This document shows, one piece after another, positions 1 through 7,469 of a DNA stretch of 40,602 bases. Under the pieces are notes generated by a model that did no database searches, was not told the origin of the DNA, and worked only from the letters and a program-made list of their open reading frames with translations. The stretch's first letter is position 1. Each line of letters opens with the position of its first letter. Source of the stretch: a virus. The DNA lies in the IMG/VR virus record IMGVR_UViG_3300046516_000910, positions 1 to 40,602 of that record. One strand, given 5' to 3'. The position numbers were made by a program, and so were the translations under genes.

Positions 1-220
1 GGCGCTGCCCTCGGCGGACGTCGTGCGCGACTTCAATGTCTGGGCCTCGGAGTGGTTCCCGCCCAAGCGATGGATCCAGCTCGCGGCCCACAACCATCCG
101 TTCGACGCTCCGTTCGTCGCCCGCCTGTGGATGCTCGCCGGCCAGCCGATCCGCGACCGCTTCGTGGTGCACCAGCTGTGCACGATGTCCGTGGCGAAGT
201 GGTTGCAGGCGGCGGGCGTC
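1..220. repeat. Left copy of terminal direct repeat
   Basis: Bases 1-220 recur at 40385-40602. The two copies are identical except that the right copy lacks two bases (cctgtgg here, cctgg there, near 126-130 versus 40509-40512). The repeat lies inside one gene (the exonuclease) and joins its two halves in frame, so it is most simply an assembly overlap of a circular or circularly permuted genome. A physical terminal repeat of the virion DNA is not excluded. Confidence 0.93.
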
Positions 221-430
221 CACTACTTCCGGTCGTTCAAGCTCGCGGACGTCTGCCGCCACTACGGAATCGAGGTGAACGAGGCCGAGCTGCACGGTTC
301 GCTCGGCGACGCGAAGCTCGGGGCCCAGCTCCTGGTGAAGATCCGCGAGGAGATCGGCTCGGCGTTCGACGCGCGCATCAAGGCGCAGGCCGATCACCGC
401 GAGGCGCAGGACCAGGCATCGCGCCAGTGA
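2..430 (+). CDS. DnaQ-like DEDDh 3'-5' exonuclease, C-terminal part (continues from 40179)
   Basis: This frame is open from base 2 and joins the 5' part at 40179-40384 across the circular junction, giving one 211-aa protein. The joined protein has the DEDDh exonuclease motifs: FIDTETGG near the start (D8, E10), HNHPFDAPF with D104, and a final HGSLGD with H167 and D172. The family removes nucleotides from DNA or RNA 3' ends. With no phage polymerase in the window, a role in recombination or host nucleic acid turnover is as likely as proofreading. The stop TGA overlaps the GTG of the next gene, so the rightward early operon starts here. Confidence 0.88.
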   Translation, partial: ALPSADVVRDFNVWASEWFPPKRWIQLAAHNHPFDAPFVARLWMLAGQPIRDRFVVHQLCTMSVAKWLQAAGVHYFRSFKLADVCRHYGIEVNEAELHGSLGDAKLGAQLLVKIREEIGSAFDARIKAQADHREAQDQASRQ

Positions 431-543
431 GCAGACGGGAGTGGATGATCATGGCCGCGATCGTCGTGGTCGCTCTGCTCGGCCTGGTGCTGGGGATCCT
501 GCTGAGCCCGCCCCCGGCCGACTACCCCGTGAGGTTGCCGTGA
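427..543 (+). CDS. Small single-pass membrane protein (38 aa)
   Basis: The GTG start overlaps the exonuclease stop (GTGA). The product begins MSRREWMIM and has one hydrophobic helix of about 20 residues (AAIVVVALLGLVLGILL) followed by a short proline-rich tail. No family recognised. The stop overlaps the next GTG, so it is read as part of the coupled chain. It could be an inner-membrane effector or a holin-like peptide; nothing decides between these. Confidence 0.6.
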   Translation: MSRREWMIMAAIVVVALLGLVLGILLSPPPADYPVRLP

Positions 544-764
544 CCACGCGATGGCTCGTGGTGTCGCTGGCGGTGGCCTACATCCTCGTCTCGATGCTCT
601 GCCTCCATCGGGAGAGCCAGCTCACGAAGGCCGAGACCGCTCTCACCGCCTGCCGCGATTCGCTCGCGCGATGCGAGGCTGACACGACCGCAACAATCCC
701 GCTCGGGTTCCCGCAAGACTCCGACTCGCTCATCTTCGACGGGCGGCTGTGGGTTTCCCGATGA
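540..764 (+). CDS. Small N-anchored membrane protein with Cys-containing helix (74 aa)
   Basis: GTG start in a GTGA overlap. One N-terminal transmembrane helix (WLVVSLAVAYILVSMLCL) is followed by a charged helix with ACRDSLARC and a tail containing SLIFDGRLWVSR. The gene at 3188 has the same order: membrane helix, ACRDSLA with cysteines, then PDSLWMIVRVVR. The two look like diverged paralogues. The topology resembles small spanin or Rz1-like subunits, but there is no lipobox and no partner next to it, so function is unknown. Confidence 0.6.
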   Translation: MTTRWLVVSLAVAYILVSMLCLHRESQLTKAETALTACRDSLARCEADTTATIPLGFPQDSDSLIFDGRLWVSR

Positions 765-1375
765 AGCGATCCGGCTGGATCCCGCGAAAGACTCCGATCC
801 GCCGCACCCCATTCGCGCGCGGCGGCCGCCTCGAGCGCCGGACTCCGGTGAAGCGCAAGGCCGACTTCCGATCCGGGTTCGACCGGATGCAGATCGCGGA
901 GATGGAGGACCTCGCGCGCGGCTGCGTGATGGTCCGGGACGGGGCGACCTACGCGGTGAACCTCGAGCGCCTGACGATCAGCTGGTTCGGGAAGTGCCGC
1001 GAGTGCCGGAACGAGGCGGGGCTCGACTGGTCGCATGTCCTGGGGCGGGGTGAGGCGCCGCGCCTGGTGTACGTCCCGGAGAACGCGATCGCCCACTGCC
1101 GGCGGTGCCACGAACGGTGGCATCGGAGCGTCGTCGCCGGCTACGCCAAGGCCCTGCACATCCTCGGCCCCGACCAGCTCGCCTGGATGGGATCGATCAA
1201 CGCCTACGGTGGCGCCAAGTACGACCAGGGCGGCCAGCGCCTCGCGAACATCCAGTGGCTGCGCGAGCGCGCCCCCGACCTGCTCCGAGAGATTCAGAAC
1301 CTCGCGCGGCTGCGCGCCGAAAGGATCGGCGTTCGGATGTCGCGGGCCATTCGCAAACGGAGGGACTCAGCATGA
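761..1375 (+). CDS. HNH-type endonuclease with NinG-like basic N terminus
   Basis: A 204-aa protein starting at ATG 761 (ATGA overlap with the previous stop). The first 35 residues are very basic (MKRSGWIPRKTPIRRTP), as in NinG/HNH nucleases of phage recombination modules. A zinc site and HNH core follow: C79-x2-C82, DWSH with H92, PENAIAHC with N108 and C113, then C116-H117 and H121. It probably cuts DNA, either branched recombination intermediates or packaging substrates. The exact substrate cannot be read from sequence. Confidence 0.75.
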   Translation: MKRSGWIPRKTPIRRTPFARGGRLERRTPVKRKADFRSGFDRMQIAEMEDLARGCVMVRDGATYAVNLERLTISWFGKCRECRNEAGLDWSHVLGRGEAPRLVYVPENAIAHCRRCHERWHRSVVAGYAKALHILGPDQLAWMGSINAYGGAKYDQGGQRLANIQWLRERAPDLLREIQNLARLRAERIGVRMSRAIRKRRDSA

Positions 1376-2118
1376 GCGCAGCGCTCCCGGTGGCCTACCG
1401 CGCCGGACTCCCCGACCGCCCGAAGCGGATCGCACGGCTCGCCCTGAACGATCGCGGCTACCCGGTGCCCTGGTTCGTGGCAACGGTCGACGGCAAGCCC
1501 GACTTCCGGGTCGTTCGTGCCGGCCGGCGCGAGGAGGCGATCCGGAACAAGCAGTGCTGGATCTGTGGCGGCATCCTCGGTGCCTACAAGGCGTTCCTGA
1601 TCGGGCCTATGTGCGCGGTCAACCGGGTGACGAGCGAGCCGCCGTGCCACCAGGACTGCGCCGAGTACGCCGCGCGCGCCTGCCCGTTCCTCGCCAACCC
1701 GACCCAGCAGCGTCGGCCCTACGCCCTCCCGACCGGCACCCACTCGCCGGGGGGCATCGCGCTCGACCGAAACCCCGGGGTCGCGCTGGTGTGGACCACG
1801 AAGAAGTTCCAGCCGTTCGCGGCGCCGGGCGGATGGCTGATCGAGATCGGTCTGCCGGTGCAGCTCATGTGGTTCCGGGAAGGCCGGACCGCGTCGCGCG
1901 CCGAGATCCTGGAATCGATCGAGACCGGGATGCCCACGCTTCGCGAGCAGTGCGACGCCGAGCAGCCGAACCTCCGCGAGGAGGCGAACGCCGCGCTCGA
2001 CCGGCAGTACGCCAAGGCGATCGAGCTGGTGCCACAGGATGGGATCCTCCGGCCGGAGATGCTCGGGGACCTGAAGCCGGCGATCTACAGGTACAGCACG
2101 CCCGGGGAGCACCGATGA
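1372..2118 (+). CDS. Conserved phage-type protein with Cys cluster, unknown function
   Basis: A 248-aa protein, ATG in an ATGA overlap. The middle carries CWICGG, then GPMCAVNRVTSEPPCHQDCA and ACPFL, a cysteine/histidine cluster that could bind zinc. I have a general memory of similar proteins in phages and integrative elements of GC-rich bacteria, without an assigned role. The C-terminal 70 residues are helical and acidic. It sits between the HNH nuclease and another conserved early protein, consistent with an early host-takeover or DNA-metabolism block. Confidence 0.7.
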   Translation: MSAALPVAYRAGLPDRPKRIARLALNDRGYPVPWFVATVDGKPDFRVVRAGRREEAIRNKQCWICGGILGAYKAFLIGPMCAVNRVTSEPPCHQDCAEYAARACPFLANPTQQRRPYALPTGTHSPGGIALDRNPGVALVWTTKKFQPFAAPGGWLIEIGLPVQLMWFREGRTASRAEILESIETGMPTLREQCDAEQPNLREEANAALDRQYAKAIELVPQDGILRPEMLGDLKPAIYRYSTPGEHR

Positions 2119-2573
2119 GCTACGCGAGCGGCACCGGCGTCTCGGTCGAGCAATCGAAGGCCGAGATCGAGCGGATCCTGCAGCGGGTCGGGGCCAGTTC
2201 TTTCCAGAGCGGGTGGCACCAGGAATCCCGCACCGAGCACATCCTGTTCCGGGTGGGCGAGTCGAACATCATGCTGGCGGTCACGATGCCGCCGGCCGGG
2301 GACTTCCTGTTCTCGCCGCGCGGCCGCCGGCGGACGAAGGACTCGGCCGAGGACGCCTTCAAGCAGGAACGCCGGCGTCGGTGGCGCGGGATGCTCCTGA
2401 TCATCAAGGCCAAGCTCGAGCAGATCGAGATCGGCAACTCGACGCTCCAGCGCGAGTTCCTGAGCGACATGGTGATGCCGAACGGCCGGACGCTGGGCGA
2501 CGCCCTGATCCCCCAGCTGAAGGAGCTGCAGGCCGGACGCCTGGCGCTGCCGGCTCACGAGCCCGGTCGATGA
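2115..2573 (+). CDS. Conserved early phage protein of unknown function (152 aa)
   Basis: ATG at 2115 in an ATGA overlap. The protein starts with a SKAEIERILQRVGA segment, has a beta-rich centre (EHILFRVGESNIMLAV), then a basic helix RRRRWRGMLLIIKAKLEQIE and a C terminus with TLQREFLSDMVMPNGRTLGD. This order matches a family common in phages of high-GC hosts that has no known activity. The name is from memory of the pattern only. Confidence 0.7.
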   Translation: MSYASGTGVSVEQSKAEIERILQRVGASSFQSGWHQESRTEHILFRVGESNIMLAVTMPPAGDFLFSPRGRRRTKDSAEDAFKQERRRRWRGMLLIIKAKLEQIEIGNSTLQREFLSDMVMPNGRTLGDALIPQLKELQAGRLALPAHEPGR

Positions 2574-2776
2574 TCACGCGGAAGAAGCCGCCGAAGAAGC
2601 GCGACCGGCGCGCGCGATGGATCCGAGTGGATTCGTGGGTGCTGGTGAACGCGAAGACCGGCAACCCGATCACCTCGAAGATCGATCGACCCGAACGACT
2701 GGATCCGGAGCCCGGTTATCGTTGGCTGCGCTGCGTCGGTTACCTGCCCCCGCCCAAGGACCGGAGGTTATCGTGA
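2570..2776 (+). CDS. Small basic protein (68 aa), unknown
   Basis: ATG in an ATGA overlap with the previous gene. The N terminus is rich in Lys/Arg (MITRKKPPKKRDRRAR), then SWVLVNAKTGNPI and a short C terminus ending PPPKDRRLS. The basic start could contact nucleic acid. No domain recognised. It is embedded in the coupled early operon, which supports it being real. Confidence 0.6.
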   Translation: MITRKKPPKKRDRRARWIRVDSWVLVNAKTGNPITSKIDRPERLDPEPGYRWLRCVGYLPPPKDRRLS

Positions 2777-2940
2777 GCAACAGGATCGCCGGCATCATCG
2801 CGTTCGGGATCAGCGGCGCGATCTGGACGCTGGTCGCGTTCTTCGCCTGTCGCCTGCCCCTGGGCCATGCACTATGTTTCGGATCGATCCAGGCCACGCT
2901 CGGCGAGATCCTGTTCGCCGTGAAGAAGGAGAATCCATGA
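2773..2940 (+). CDS. Small membrane protein (55 aa)
   Basis: GTG start overlapping the previous stop. Two hydrophobic stretches (IAGIIAFGISGAIWTLVAFFA and ALCFGSIQATLGEILFAV) suggest a two-helix hairpin with a short basic C terminus (KKENP). No family recognised. Size and topology would fit a small holin, but the place in the early block far from the lysin argues for another membrane role. Confidence 0.55.
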   Translation: MSNRIAGIIAFGISGAIWTLVAFFACRLPLGHALCFGSIQATLGEILFAVKKENP

Positions 2941-3191
2941 CCCTGCTCGCGCGGATCGAGGAGGCGATCAAGCTGTGCGAGAAGGCGAACGCCGTTCCGC
3001 TGGCGTTAGTGGGCGAGGGCGACCGTAGGTTCGCAGCCGCCGCGCGCACTCTGCTGCCCGCCTACGCGCGGGCGCTCAAGGTCGCGGTCGAGGGGCTGGA
3101 GGAAACTGCCGCGCTCCGCAGCGTCTATTCGGAGCAAGCCAATAGCTTGCTGCGCGCCATCGAGCGCGAACTGACGGGAGGTGGAGAGTGA
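2937..3191 (+). CDS. Small helical protein (84 aa), unknown
   Basis: ATG in an ATGA overlap. The sequence is alanine- and leucine-rich and predicted all-helical (LLARIEEAIKLCEKANAV, then PAYARALKVAVEGLEETAAL), without membrane segments or signal. It may form a helical bundle or bind a partner protein. Nothing in the sequence points to an activity. Confidence 0.6.
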   Translation: MTLLARIEEAIKLCEKANAVPLALVGEGDRRFAAAARTLLPAYARALKVAVEGLEETAALRSVYSEQANSLLRAIERELTGGGE

Positions 3192-3427
3192 GCGGGAAAG
3201 AGGTTGCTGGATGGGTGTTGCTGTTTGCCGCGCTGCTTGTGGCGTTCTCGATTGGCACTATGTCTGCGGGCGACCACGCCCTCCGCGACCTCGCCGCCTG
3301 CCGCGACCTCGCCGCCTGCCGCGACTCGCTGGCCGACGAGAAGCTGGCGTGCAGCATGGAGTACTACTCCATCCACCGCCTCGGAATTCCAGACTCGCTC
3401 TGGATGATCGTGCGGGTAGTCCGATGA
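3188..3427 (+). CDS. Small membrane-anchored protein with RDLAAC repeats (79 aa)
   Basis: GTG start in a GTGA overlap. One N-terminal membrane helix (VAGWVLLFAALLVAFSIGTM), then two exact RDLAAC repeats followed by RDSLADEKLAC, and a C-terminal segment LGIPDSLWMIVRVVR. It shares order and motifs with the gene at 540 (ACRDSLA, then an IP..DSL-type tail), so the two are probably paralogues. The cysteines on a helix outside the membrane could cross-link dimers. Function unknown. Confidence 0.6.
   Translation: MSGKEVAGWVLLFAALLVAFSIGTMSAGDHALRDLAACRDLAACRDSLADEKLACSMEYYSIHRLGIPDSLWMIVRVVR
3283..3325 (+). repeat. 18-bp tandem repeat inside the 3188 gene
   Basis: The unit ccgcgacctcgccgcctg occurs at 3283-3300 and again at 3301-3318, with a partial third copy (ccgcgac) at 3319-3325. 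It keeps the reading frame and encodes RDLAAC twice. This looks like a recent in-frame duplication by slippage. Confidence 0.9.
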
Positions 3428-4188
3428 CCGCGCTCGCGCTGCTGCTGGCGCTCTCGTGGCACGCGGTCCACGTCGTCGCGTGGTGGGCGGCTGTTGCGAT
3501 GATTTTGTTTGTGGTGGGATATCTGATCGTCAGGGCCATTCAAGAGATGAGCGCCGAGTATCGCGCTGGCGTGATCGCCGCGTTGCTGTTCTTGGCAACC
3601 ATCATTTTCGTCCTATTCTGCCCGCCCGCGCACTCCGCGCCGATCCATGACCTCGCCATCGGGCCGACTGCGAGAGCCTACCGCTCTGTCAGTGGCTACC
3701 CGCCTCCGATTGGGGAGTGCGGCTACTACACTAACTGGCGCGGCGATTCTCTGTACGTTGGATGCATCGGCGCCGACTCCATTTTCAGGATCAAGACCTC
3801 AGTGCGCGCCGAGAACGTCAACCCGAAACTGGACCTAATCCCGCCGACCACGCTCCGCTGGACCGCGCCGTACTACGAGACGATGACGCTCCCCAACGGG
3901 CTCGGCGGCGACGTGATCGACCCGTTCGGGCGGCCAGGCACGCTGCCCGAGACTGGCCCGATCACCTGCGAAGTGTGGTACGTCGCGCGGATGAATCCGT
4001 GGACGCCGGGGCCAGCATGGATTCCACAGCGCGTGCCAGTGCGCGTGGCGACCTTCGCGGGCCTCACGCCGGGGCAGCCGATGTCGTGGACCGAGACGCT
4101 TGATTACGGGACGTGCTATGTCGAGAGCGTGGACGCCGCTGGCAACCGGCAGCGCGTCGGGAACTACTGTTCGAGCAGGGTGCCGTGA
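3424..4188 (+). CDS. Membrane-anchored protein with FnIII-like ectodomain (254 aa)
   Basis: ATG 3424 is chosen because it overlaps the previous stop (ATGA). Two hydrophobic segments lie at about residues 1-40 and 45-70, the second ending in an AHSA-P site that looks like a signal-peptide cleavage site. The rest is beta-rich, with TLRWTAPYYET, CEVWYVARM and TCYVESVDAAGN, a pattern typical of a fibronectin III or Ig-like fold. It would place a beta-sandwich outside the inner membrane. Such a protein in an early operon could block superinfection or bind envelope components; this is inference. Confidence 0.55.
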   Translation: MTALALLLALSWHAVHVVAWWAAVAMILFVVGYLIVRAIQEMSAEYRAGVIAALLFLATIIFVLFCPPAHSAPIHDLAIGPTARAYRSVSGYPPPIGECGYYTNWRGDSLYVGCIGADSIFRIKTSVRAENVNPKLDLIPPTTLRWTAPYYETMTLPNGLGGDVIDPFGRPGTLPETGPITCEVWYVARMNPWTPGPAWIPQRVPVRVATFAGLTPGQPMSWTETLDYGTCYVESVDAAGNRQRVGNYCSSRVP

Positions 4189-4529
4189 GCCCGATCAGCC
4201 GCGAGCAGGCGGCGCTCTACCCGGCGAACTGGCGGGAGATCGTGGCCTCGATCCGCGCGCGCTCGGGCGGCCGCTGCGAGTGCGATGGGCGGTGCGGACT
4301 CCATCGTGGCCGGCGGTGCTCGGAACGCCAACACGAACCAGCGCAATACGCTCGCGGCCTGGTGCGCCTGACGGTCATGCATCTGGACCACGATCCCAGG
4401 AACAACGCCCCCGCGAACCTCGCCGATGCCTGCCAGCGGTGCCACAACCGCTACGATCAGCCGCACCGGCAGCGCAACGCGGCCACGACGCGACGCGCCA
4501 AACGCGGGAACCTCGAGCTGCCCCTGTGA
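4185..4529 (+). CDS. HNH endonuclease (114 aa)
   Basis: GTG start in a GTGA overlap. The protein has an N-terminal helix (PANWREIVASIRARSGGRCE), a cysteine zinc site (C31, C33, C37, C45), then MHLDHD with H66 and H69, NLADACQRCHNRYD with N79, C83, C86 and H87, and a basic tail. This is the full HNH layout with structural zinc. HNH proteins next to terminase genes often assist packaging cleavage in HK97-type phages, and the terminase starts about 1 kb downstream. It could also be a free-standing homing-type nuclease. Confidence 0.8.
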   Translation: MSPISREQAALYPANWREIVASIRARSGGRCECDGRCGLHRGRRCSERQHEPAQYARGLVRLTVMHLDHDPRNNAPANLADACQRCHNRYDQPHRQRNAATTRRAKRGNLELPL

Positions 4530-4663
4530 AGGACGGCCGGCTCGAGAACGGCGAGCTGGTGTTCGTGGCGATCGTCCTGGTGCTCTGGCTGATCGTGCTG
4601 CTGGTCATGTGCCAGAACCGATTCGTGGGCCCGCTCTACTCGACGGACGACCCCTTCCGCTGA
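4526..4663 (+). CDS. Small single-pass membrane protein (45 aa)
   Basis: GTG start overlapping the HNH stop. The product has a charged N terminus (MKDGRLENGEL), one strong membrane helix (VFVAIVLVLWLIVLLVM) and a short tail. It is the last gene before the break at 4664-4794, so it ends the rightward early operon. No family recognised. Confidence 0.55.
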   Translation: MKDGRLENGELVFVAIVLVLWLIVLLVMCQNRFVGPLYSTDDPFR

Positions 4664-4694
4664 GCCGATCTCTCCCCCTCCCCTAGCGGAAATC

Positions 4695-4723
4695 TTGCGC
4701 GCGCGCCTCGGTGGCACTATCTT
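4695..4723 (+). promoter_or_regulatory. Putative sigma70-type promoter for the late operon
   Basis: TTGCGC (4695-4700) and TATCTT (4718-4723) are separated by 17 bases, 72 bases before the start at 4795. Match to consensus is partial (3/6 and 4/6). It lies in the only gap over 100 bases between the early chain and the terminase genes, which is why it is listed. Not tested. Confidence 0.35.
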
Positions 4724-4776
4724 CCGGCGCGTCGCGCGGGGTGCGCGGGGAAAACGGGATGGCGCTTCGGCGCCGG
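4724..4776 (+). promoter_or_regulatory. Structured leader of the 4795 gene
   Basis: Two alternative stems share the same 3' arm. A long-range stem pairs ccggcgc (4724-4730) with gcgccgg (4770-4776). A local hairpin pairs ggcgc (4761-4765) with gcgcc (4770-4774) around a TTCG tetraloop. A very strong ribosome binding site (gggagggg) follows within about 10 bases. Being GC-rich, some pairing is expected by chance. No T-tract follows, so it is not a classical terminator. Confidence 0.4.
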
Positions 4777-4794
4777 GTGCGGGAGGGGTGGGCG

Positions 4795-5394
4795 ATGCGG
4801 AATCTCGGTCGTGGCTTCTCGGTGCTGTTCGCGGTGACCCTTGCGGCGATGGCGCTGCTCGGCCTCTCTCCGCACAACGCGAGCGCGCAACAGATCTACA
4901 CGCGCACGGTGTCACTGCCTTGGAACGGCGGCACGGTCTACACGAAGAGCTTCACGGCATCGGCCACCGACACTGGCTTCGTGACGCTGCCCTCGGACAT
5001 TGCGTGGGACGTCTACCAGAACGCGGCGGGCACGAATAGCTGGATGCGCCTCGAGTTCTACACGCCCACGGCGGCTGCGAATGCCGACACCGTTCGATAC
5101 ATGGTTCAGCCCTCGTTCAACACGAACGGCAATGGCCCCGCGAGCTACGTCTATCCCTTCGTCGATTACCGGGATCAGACGGCCGCGATCACGAACTCGG
5201 CGACGATCGCACGCGGCGGTGGATCCTTCGGTCTTGTATTCACAGGCTACCTGCAGTCCTCGACCTCCGCGCCGCTGACGCTGATTCAGAGCTATCTGCC
5301 GCCGGGTTCACGCCTGAAGATCAGCGGCGATCCGAACGGCGCGCTCGCGAACCTCCGCGTCCAGATCACCTACCTGTCGCACTTCCCGAAGTAG
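4795..5394 (+). CDS. Secreted beta-rich protein with signal peptide (199 aa)
   Basis: ATG 4795 follows gggaggggtggg and starts a clear Sec signal: basic MRNLGR, hydrophobic SVLFAVTLAAMALLGL, cleavage after NASA. The mature part is about 165 residues, rich in Ser/Thr/Tyr and beta-strands (YTRTVSLPWNGGTVYTKSF, VRYMVQPSFNTNGNG, LRVQITYLSHF), with no recognised domain. It lies immediately before the terminase genes. The gene at 22324 has an almost identical ribosome-binding leader and the same signal-peptide layout. Export by a phage outside the lysis genes is unusual; it could be an envelope-facing decoy or a virion decoration. Confidence 0.65.
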   Translation: MRNLGRGFSVLFAVTLAAMALLGLSPHNASAQQIYTRTVSLPWNGGTVYTKSFTASATDTGFVTLPSDIAWDVYQNAAGTNSWMRLEFYTPTAAANADTVRYMVQPSFNTNGNGPASYVYPFVDYRDQTAAITNSATIARGGGSFGLVFTGYLQSSTSAPLTLIQSYLPPGSRLKISGDPNGALANLRVQITYLSHFPK

Positions 5395-5395
5395 C

Positions 5396-5905
5396 GTGGC
5401 GCGTACCGGGCGCCCGCCCGGAACCACGGGAATCAAGCAGCGTCTGAGCGACGCCGCCATCGAGCAGCGCCGGGCCGCGGCCAAGAAGCCGCGGCGCCGG
5501 CGTAAGCTTTCGGCCCCCGAGCGCAAGGGCCTGGACGAAGCCGTCCGCATCGGGCGCGCGCTCAACCCCCAGCTCATGCGCCTCGCCCAGCGCAAGGCGA
5601 ACCTCGAGGAGAAGTTCCTCAACCTGCTCGAGCGCGAGATGAAGTCCGGAAACGTGGACCTCGATCGCGTCGAGCAGCTCATGCGCGTGACGATGCGCGC
5701 CGGCGAGTTCGGCACCTTCTCGGGTCAGGTCTGGGACCGCTTCGGCCAGCCGCGCAAGCTCAAGGCCGAGGTCGACCTCCACGCCGCTCCCCGCATCTTC
5801 CTGGATTTCCCCGAGATGGATGCCGCCTGGGAAGCGGCGGAGGACGCGCATGCTCGCAGCCCTGGTGGCGGCGCTGGTCATGCTAACGGCGCAACACGCG
5901 GCTAG
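5396..5905 (+). CDS. Putative small terminase subunit
   Basis: A 169-aa protein, GTG start one base after the previous stop. The N-terminal 40 residues are very basic (MARTGRPPGTTGIKQRLSD, KKPRRRRK), then long helices (RALNPQLMRLAQRKANLEEKFLNLL, LDRVEQLMRVTMRAGEFG). It overlaps the large terminase start by 56 bases. Position and DNA-binding character fit a TerS that recognises the packaging site, but there is no sequence motif specific enough to prove it. It could also be another small DNA-binding packaging factor. Confidence 0.5.
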   Translation: MARTGRPPGTTGIKQRLSDAAIEQRRAAAKKPRRRRKLSAPERKGLDEAVRIGRALNPQLMRLAQRKANLEEKFLNLLEREMKSGNVDLDRVEQLMRVTMRAGEFGTFSGQVWDRFGQPRKLKAEVDLHAAPRIFLDFPEMDAAWEAAEDAHARSPGGGAGHANGATRG

Positions 5906-7469
5906 CGACGCGCTCGACGCGCGCATCCGTCGTCTGGCGCCGCACAACGACTCGCCGGCCCAGAAGGACGCGCTCCGCTCGACCGCGCCCCAGCTCGCGT
6001 TCATGGGACGCCGGCACGGGGGCAAGAGCTGGGTGACCTGCGCCAAGGCGGCGAAGATCGCCGACCACTACGGGCCGAACCATCGGCGCCGCTACCCCTC
6101 GGCGCAGTGCCTCCTCGCCCGCGAAGAGCGCGCCTCGATGACGACCACGGTGGTCCGCACCATGCGCGTCGAGATCCTGGGCGAGGAGCTGTTCGCCGCG
6201 CTCTACCGCGCCGGCGACGACAGCTTGTACTTCCCGAACGGGTCCTCGATCGCGTTCCGCGGGCTCGACCAGCCCAAGCGCATCCTCGGCATGCGCTACA
6301 TGTTCATCGGGATCGACCAGGCCGAACAAATTGACGAGGAACAGGCCGAGACCGCGATCTCCGGAACGATGCAGGCCGGGATGCCGTGGGGACAGTTCTT
6401 CTGCGCGTTCAACCCGGACAACCCCGAGCATTGGGCCTACCTGCGCTACCACCCGGACGACGGCGACGGGCCCCGCTACGATTCGAAGGGTCGGCACTTC
6501 GCGGACGTCGTGCACGTCCAGGAGAACGACCTCATGGGCATCCTCTCCGAGGAGCAGCGGGACGTGTTCGACCGCCTCTCGGGGATCTGGCGCGAGCGGC
6601 TCCGGTACGGCCGCTGGGTCGCGTTCACGGGCATCGTCCACGATCTCTGGGACCCGGGGATCCATGTGATCTCGAACGTCCCCAACGCCGGCGGCTACCG
6701 GGTGCCGGAGAGCTGGGCCGAGTGGGGCGGCTACCCGCCTCCCGACTGGCGCCGGTGGCGCGGGATCGACTTCGGCTACAACCCCGACCCCTACTCGGTC
6801 GGGTGGCTCACGCTCTCGCCGGACGGCGTCTGGTACGTCTACCGGCAGGAGTATCGGCTCAAGCTCACGCTCGATCGTCAGGTCGACCGGATCCTCCGCT
6901 ACGAGCACCAGGAGAAGGCGCGGGTGAAGGCGGCCGCGAAGCGCTTCGACATCCTCGAGCGCGAGGCCGGCCGGGTTTCGAACCGCTGGGACGAGTGTCG
7001 GGACGTGGTCGAGGGCGGCATGATCTTCGCCGGCGTGAGCGACCACGGCGCGGACCAGCGCGCGTTCTACGCCAAGCGCGGTATCAAGTCGTGGCCGGCG
7101 AACAAGGACATCTGGGCCGGCCTCGAGACCGTCCGCAACCTCATGGACCCTGCGCAGGAGGGCGGCCCGCGGCTGTTCGTCGTCTCGAATGAAGCGGGCC
7201 CGGGGCTGGGGCTCACGCAGCGCGACAAGCTGCTCGAGGAAGCCGCTCGCCCGACCTGCCTGCAGGAGGAGATGGGCCGCTACCTGTGGGGCGTCTCCAA
7301 GACCGCCGCGGGCGCGAAGGTCATGAAGGACCTGCCCGTCGACGCGAACAACCACGGAAACGACTGGCTCCGCTACGTGCTCCACACCTTCACCAGCCGG
7401 CGTGCCACGCTGGTCGACCGCACTCCGCCAGGCCGCAAGCGCATGGACGAGGACGAGTCGCTGTCATGA
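5850..7469 (+). CDS. terL: Large terminase subunit (ATPase and nuclease)
   Basis: A 539-aa packaging motor. The start at ATG 5850 has GGAGGA in front. Walker A is GRRHGGKSW (about residues 53-61), Walker B is MFIGIDQAEQ (D156, E159). The C-terminal RNase H-like nuclease has three acidic sites: GIDFGYNPDPY (D307), GVSDHGADQ (D398), and NNHGNDWLRY (D505). The protein pumps DNA into proheads through the portal and cuts concatemers. It is followed by a small membrane gene and then the portal, in a coupled chain. Confidence 0.93.
   Translation: MLAALVAALVMLTAQHAASDALDARIRRLAPHNDSPAQKDALRSTAPQLAFMGRRHGGKSWVTCAKAAKIADHYGPNHRRRYPSAQCLLAREERASMTTTVVRTMRVEILGEELFAALYRAGDDSLYFPNGSSIAFRGLDQPKRILGMRYMFIGIDQAEQIDEEQAETAISGTMQAGMPWGQFFCAFNPDNPEHWAYLRYHPDDGDGPRYDSKGRHFADVVHVQENDLMGILSEEQRDVFDRLSGIWRERLRYGRWVAFTGIVHDLWDPGIHVISNVPNAGGYRVPESWAEWGGYPPPDWRRWRGIDFGYNPDPYSVGWLTLSPDGVWYVYRQEYRLKLTLDRQVDRILRYEHQEKARVKAAAKRFDILEREAGRVSNRWDECRDVVEGGMIFAGVSDHGADQRAFYAKRGIKSWPANKDIWAGLETVRNLMDPAQEGGPRLFVVSNEAGPGLGLTQRDKLLEEAARPTCLQEEMGRYLWGVSKTAAGAKVMKDLPVDANNHGNDWLRYVLHTFTSRRATLVDRTPPGRKRMDEDESLS

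Noticed and set aside
1035-2573. Plus-strand frame of 512 codons as a single protein
   Set aside because: Only its last 152 codons (from 2115) are real; the first part is out-of-frame translation of the HNH and Cys-cluster genes.
5883-7385. Minus-strand open frame of 500 codons
   Set aside because: Antisense of the large terminase, whose Walker and nuclease motifs are clear on the plus strand.
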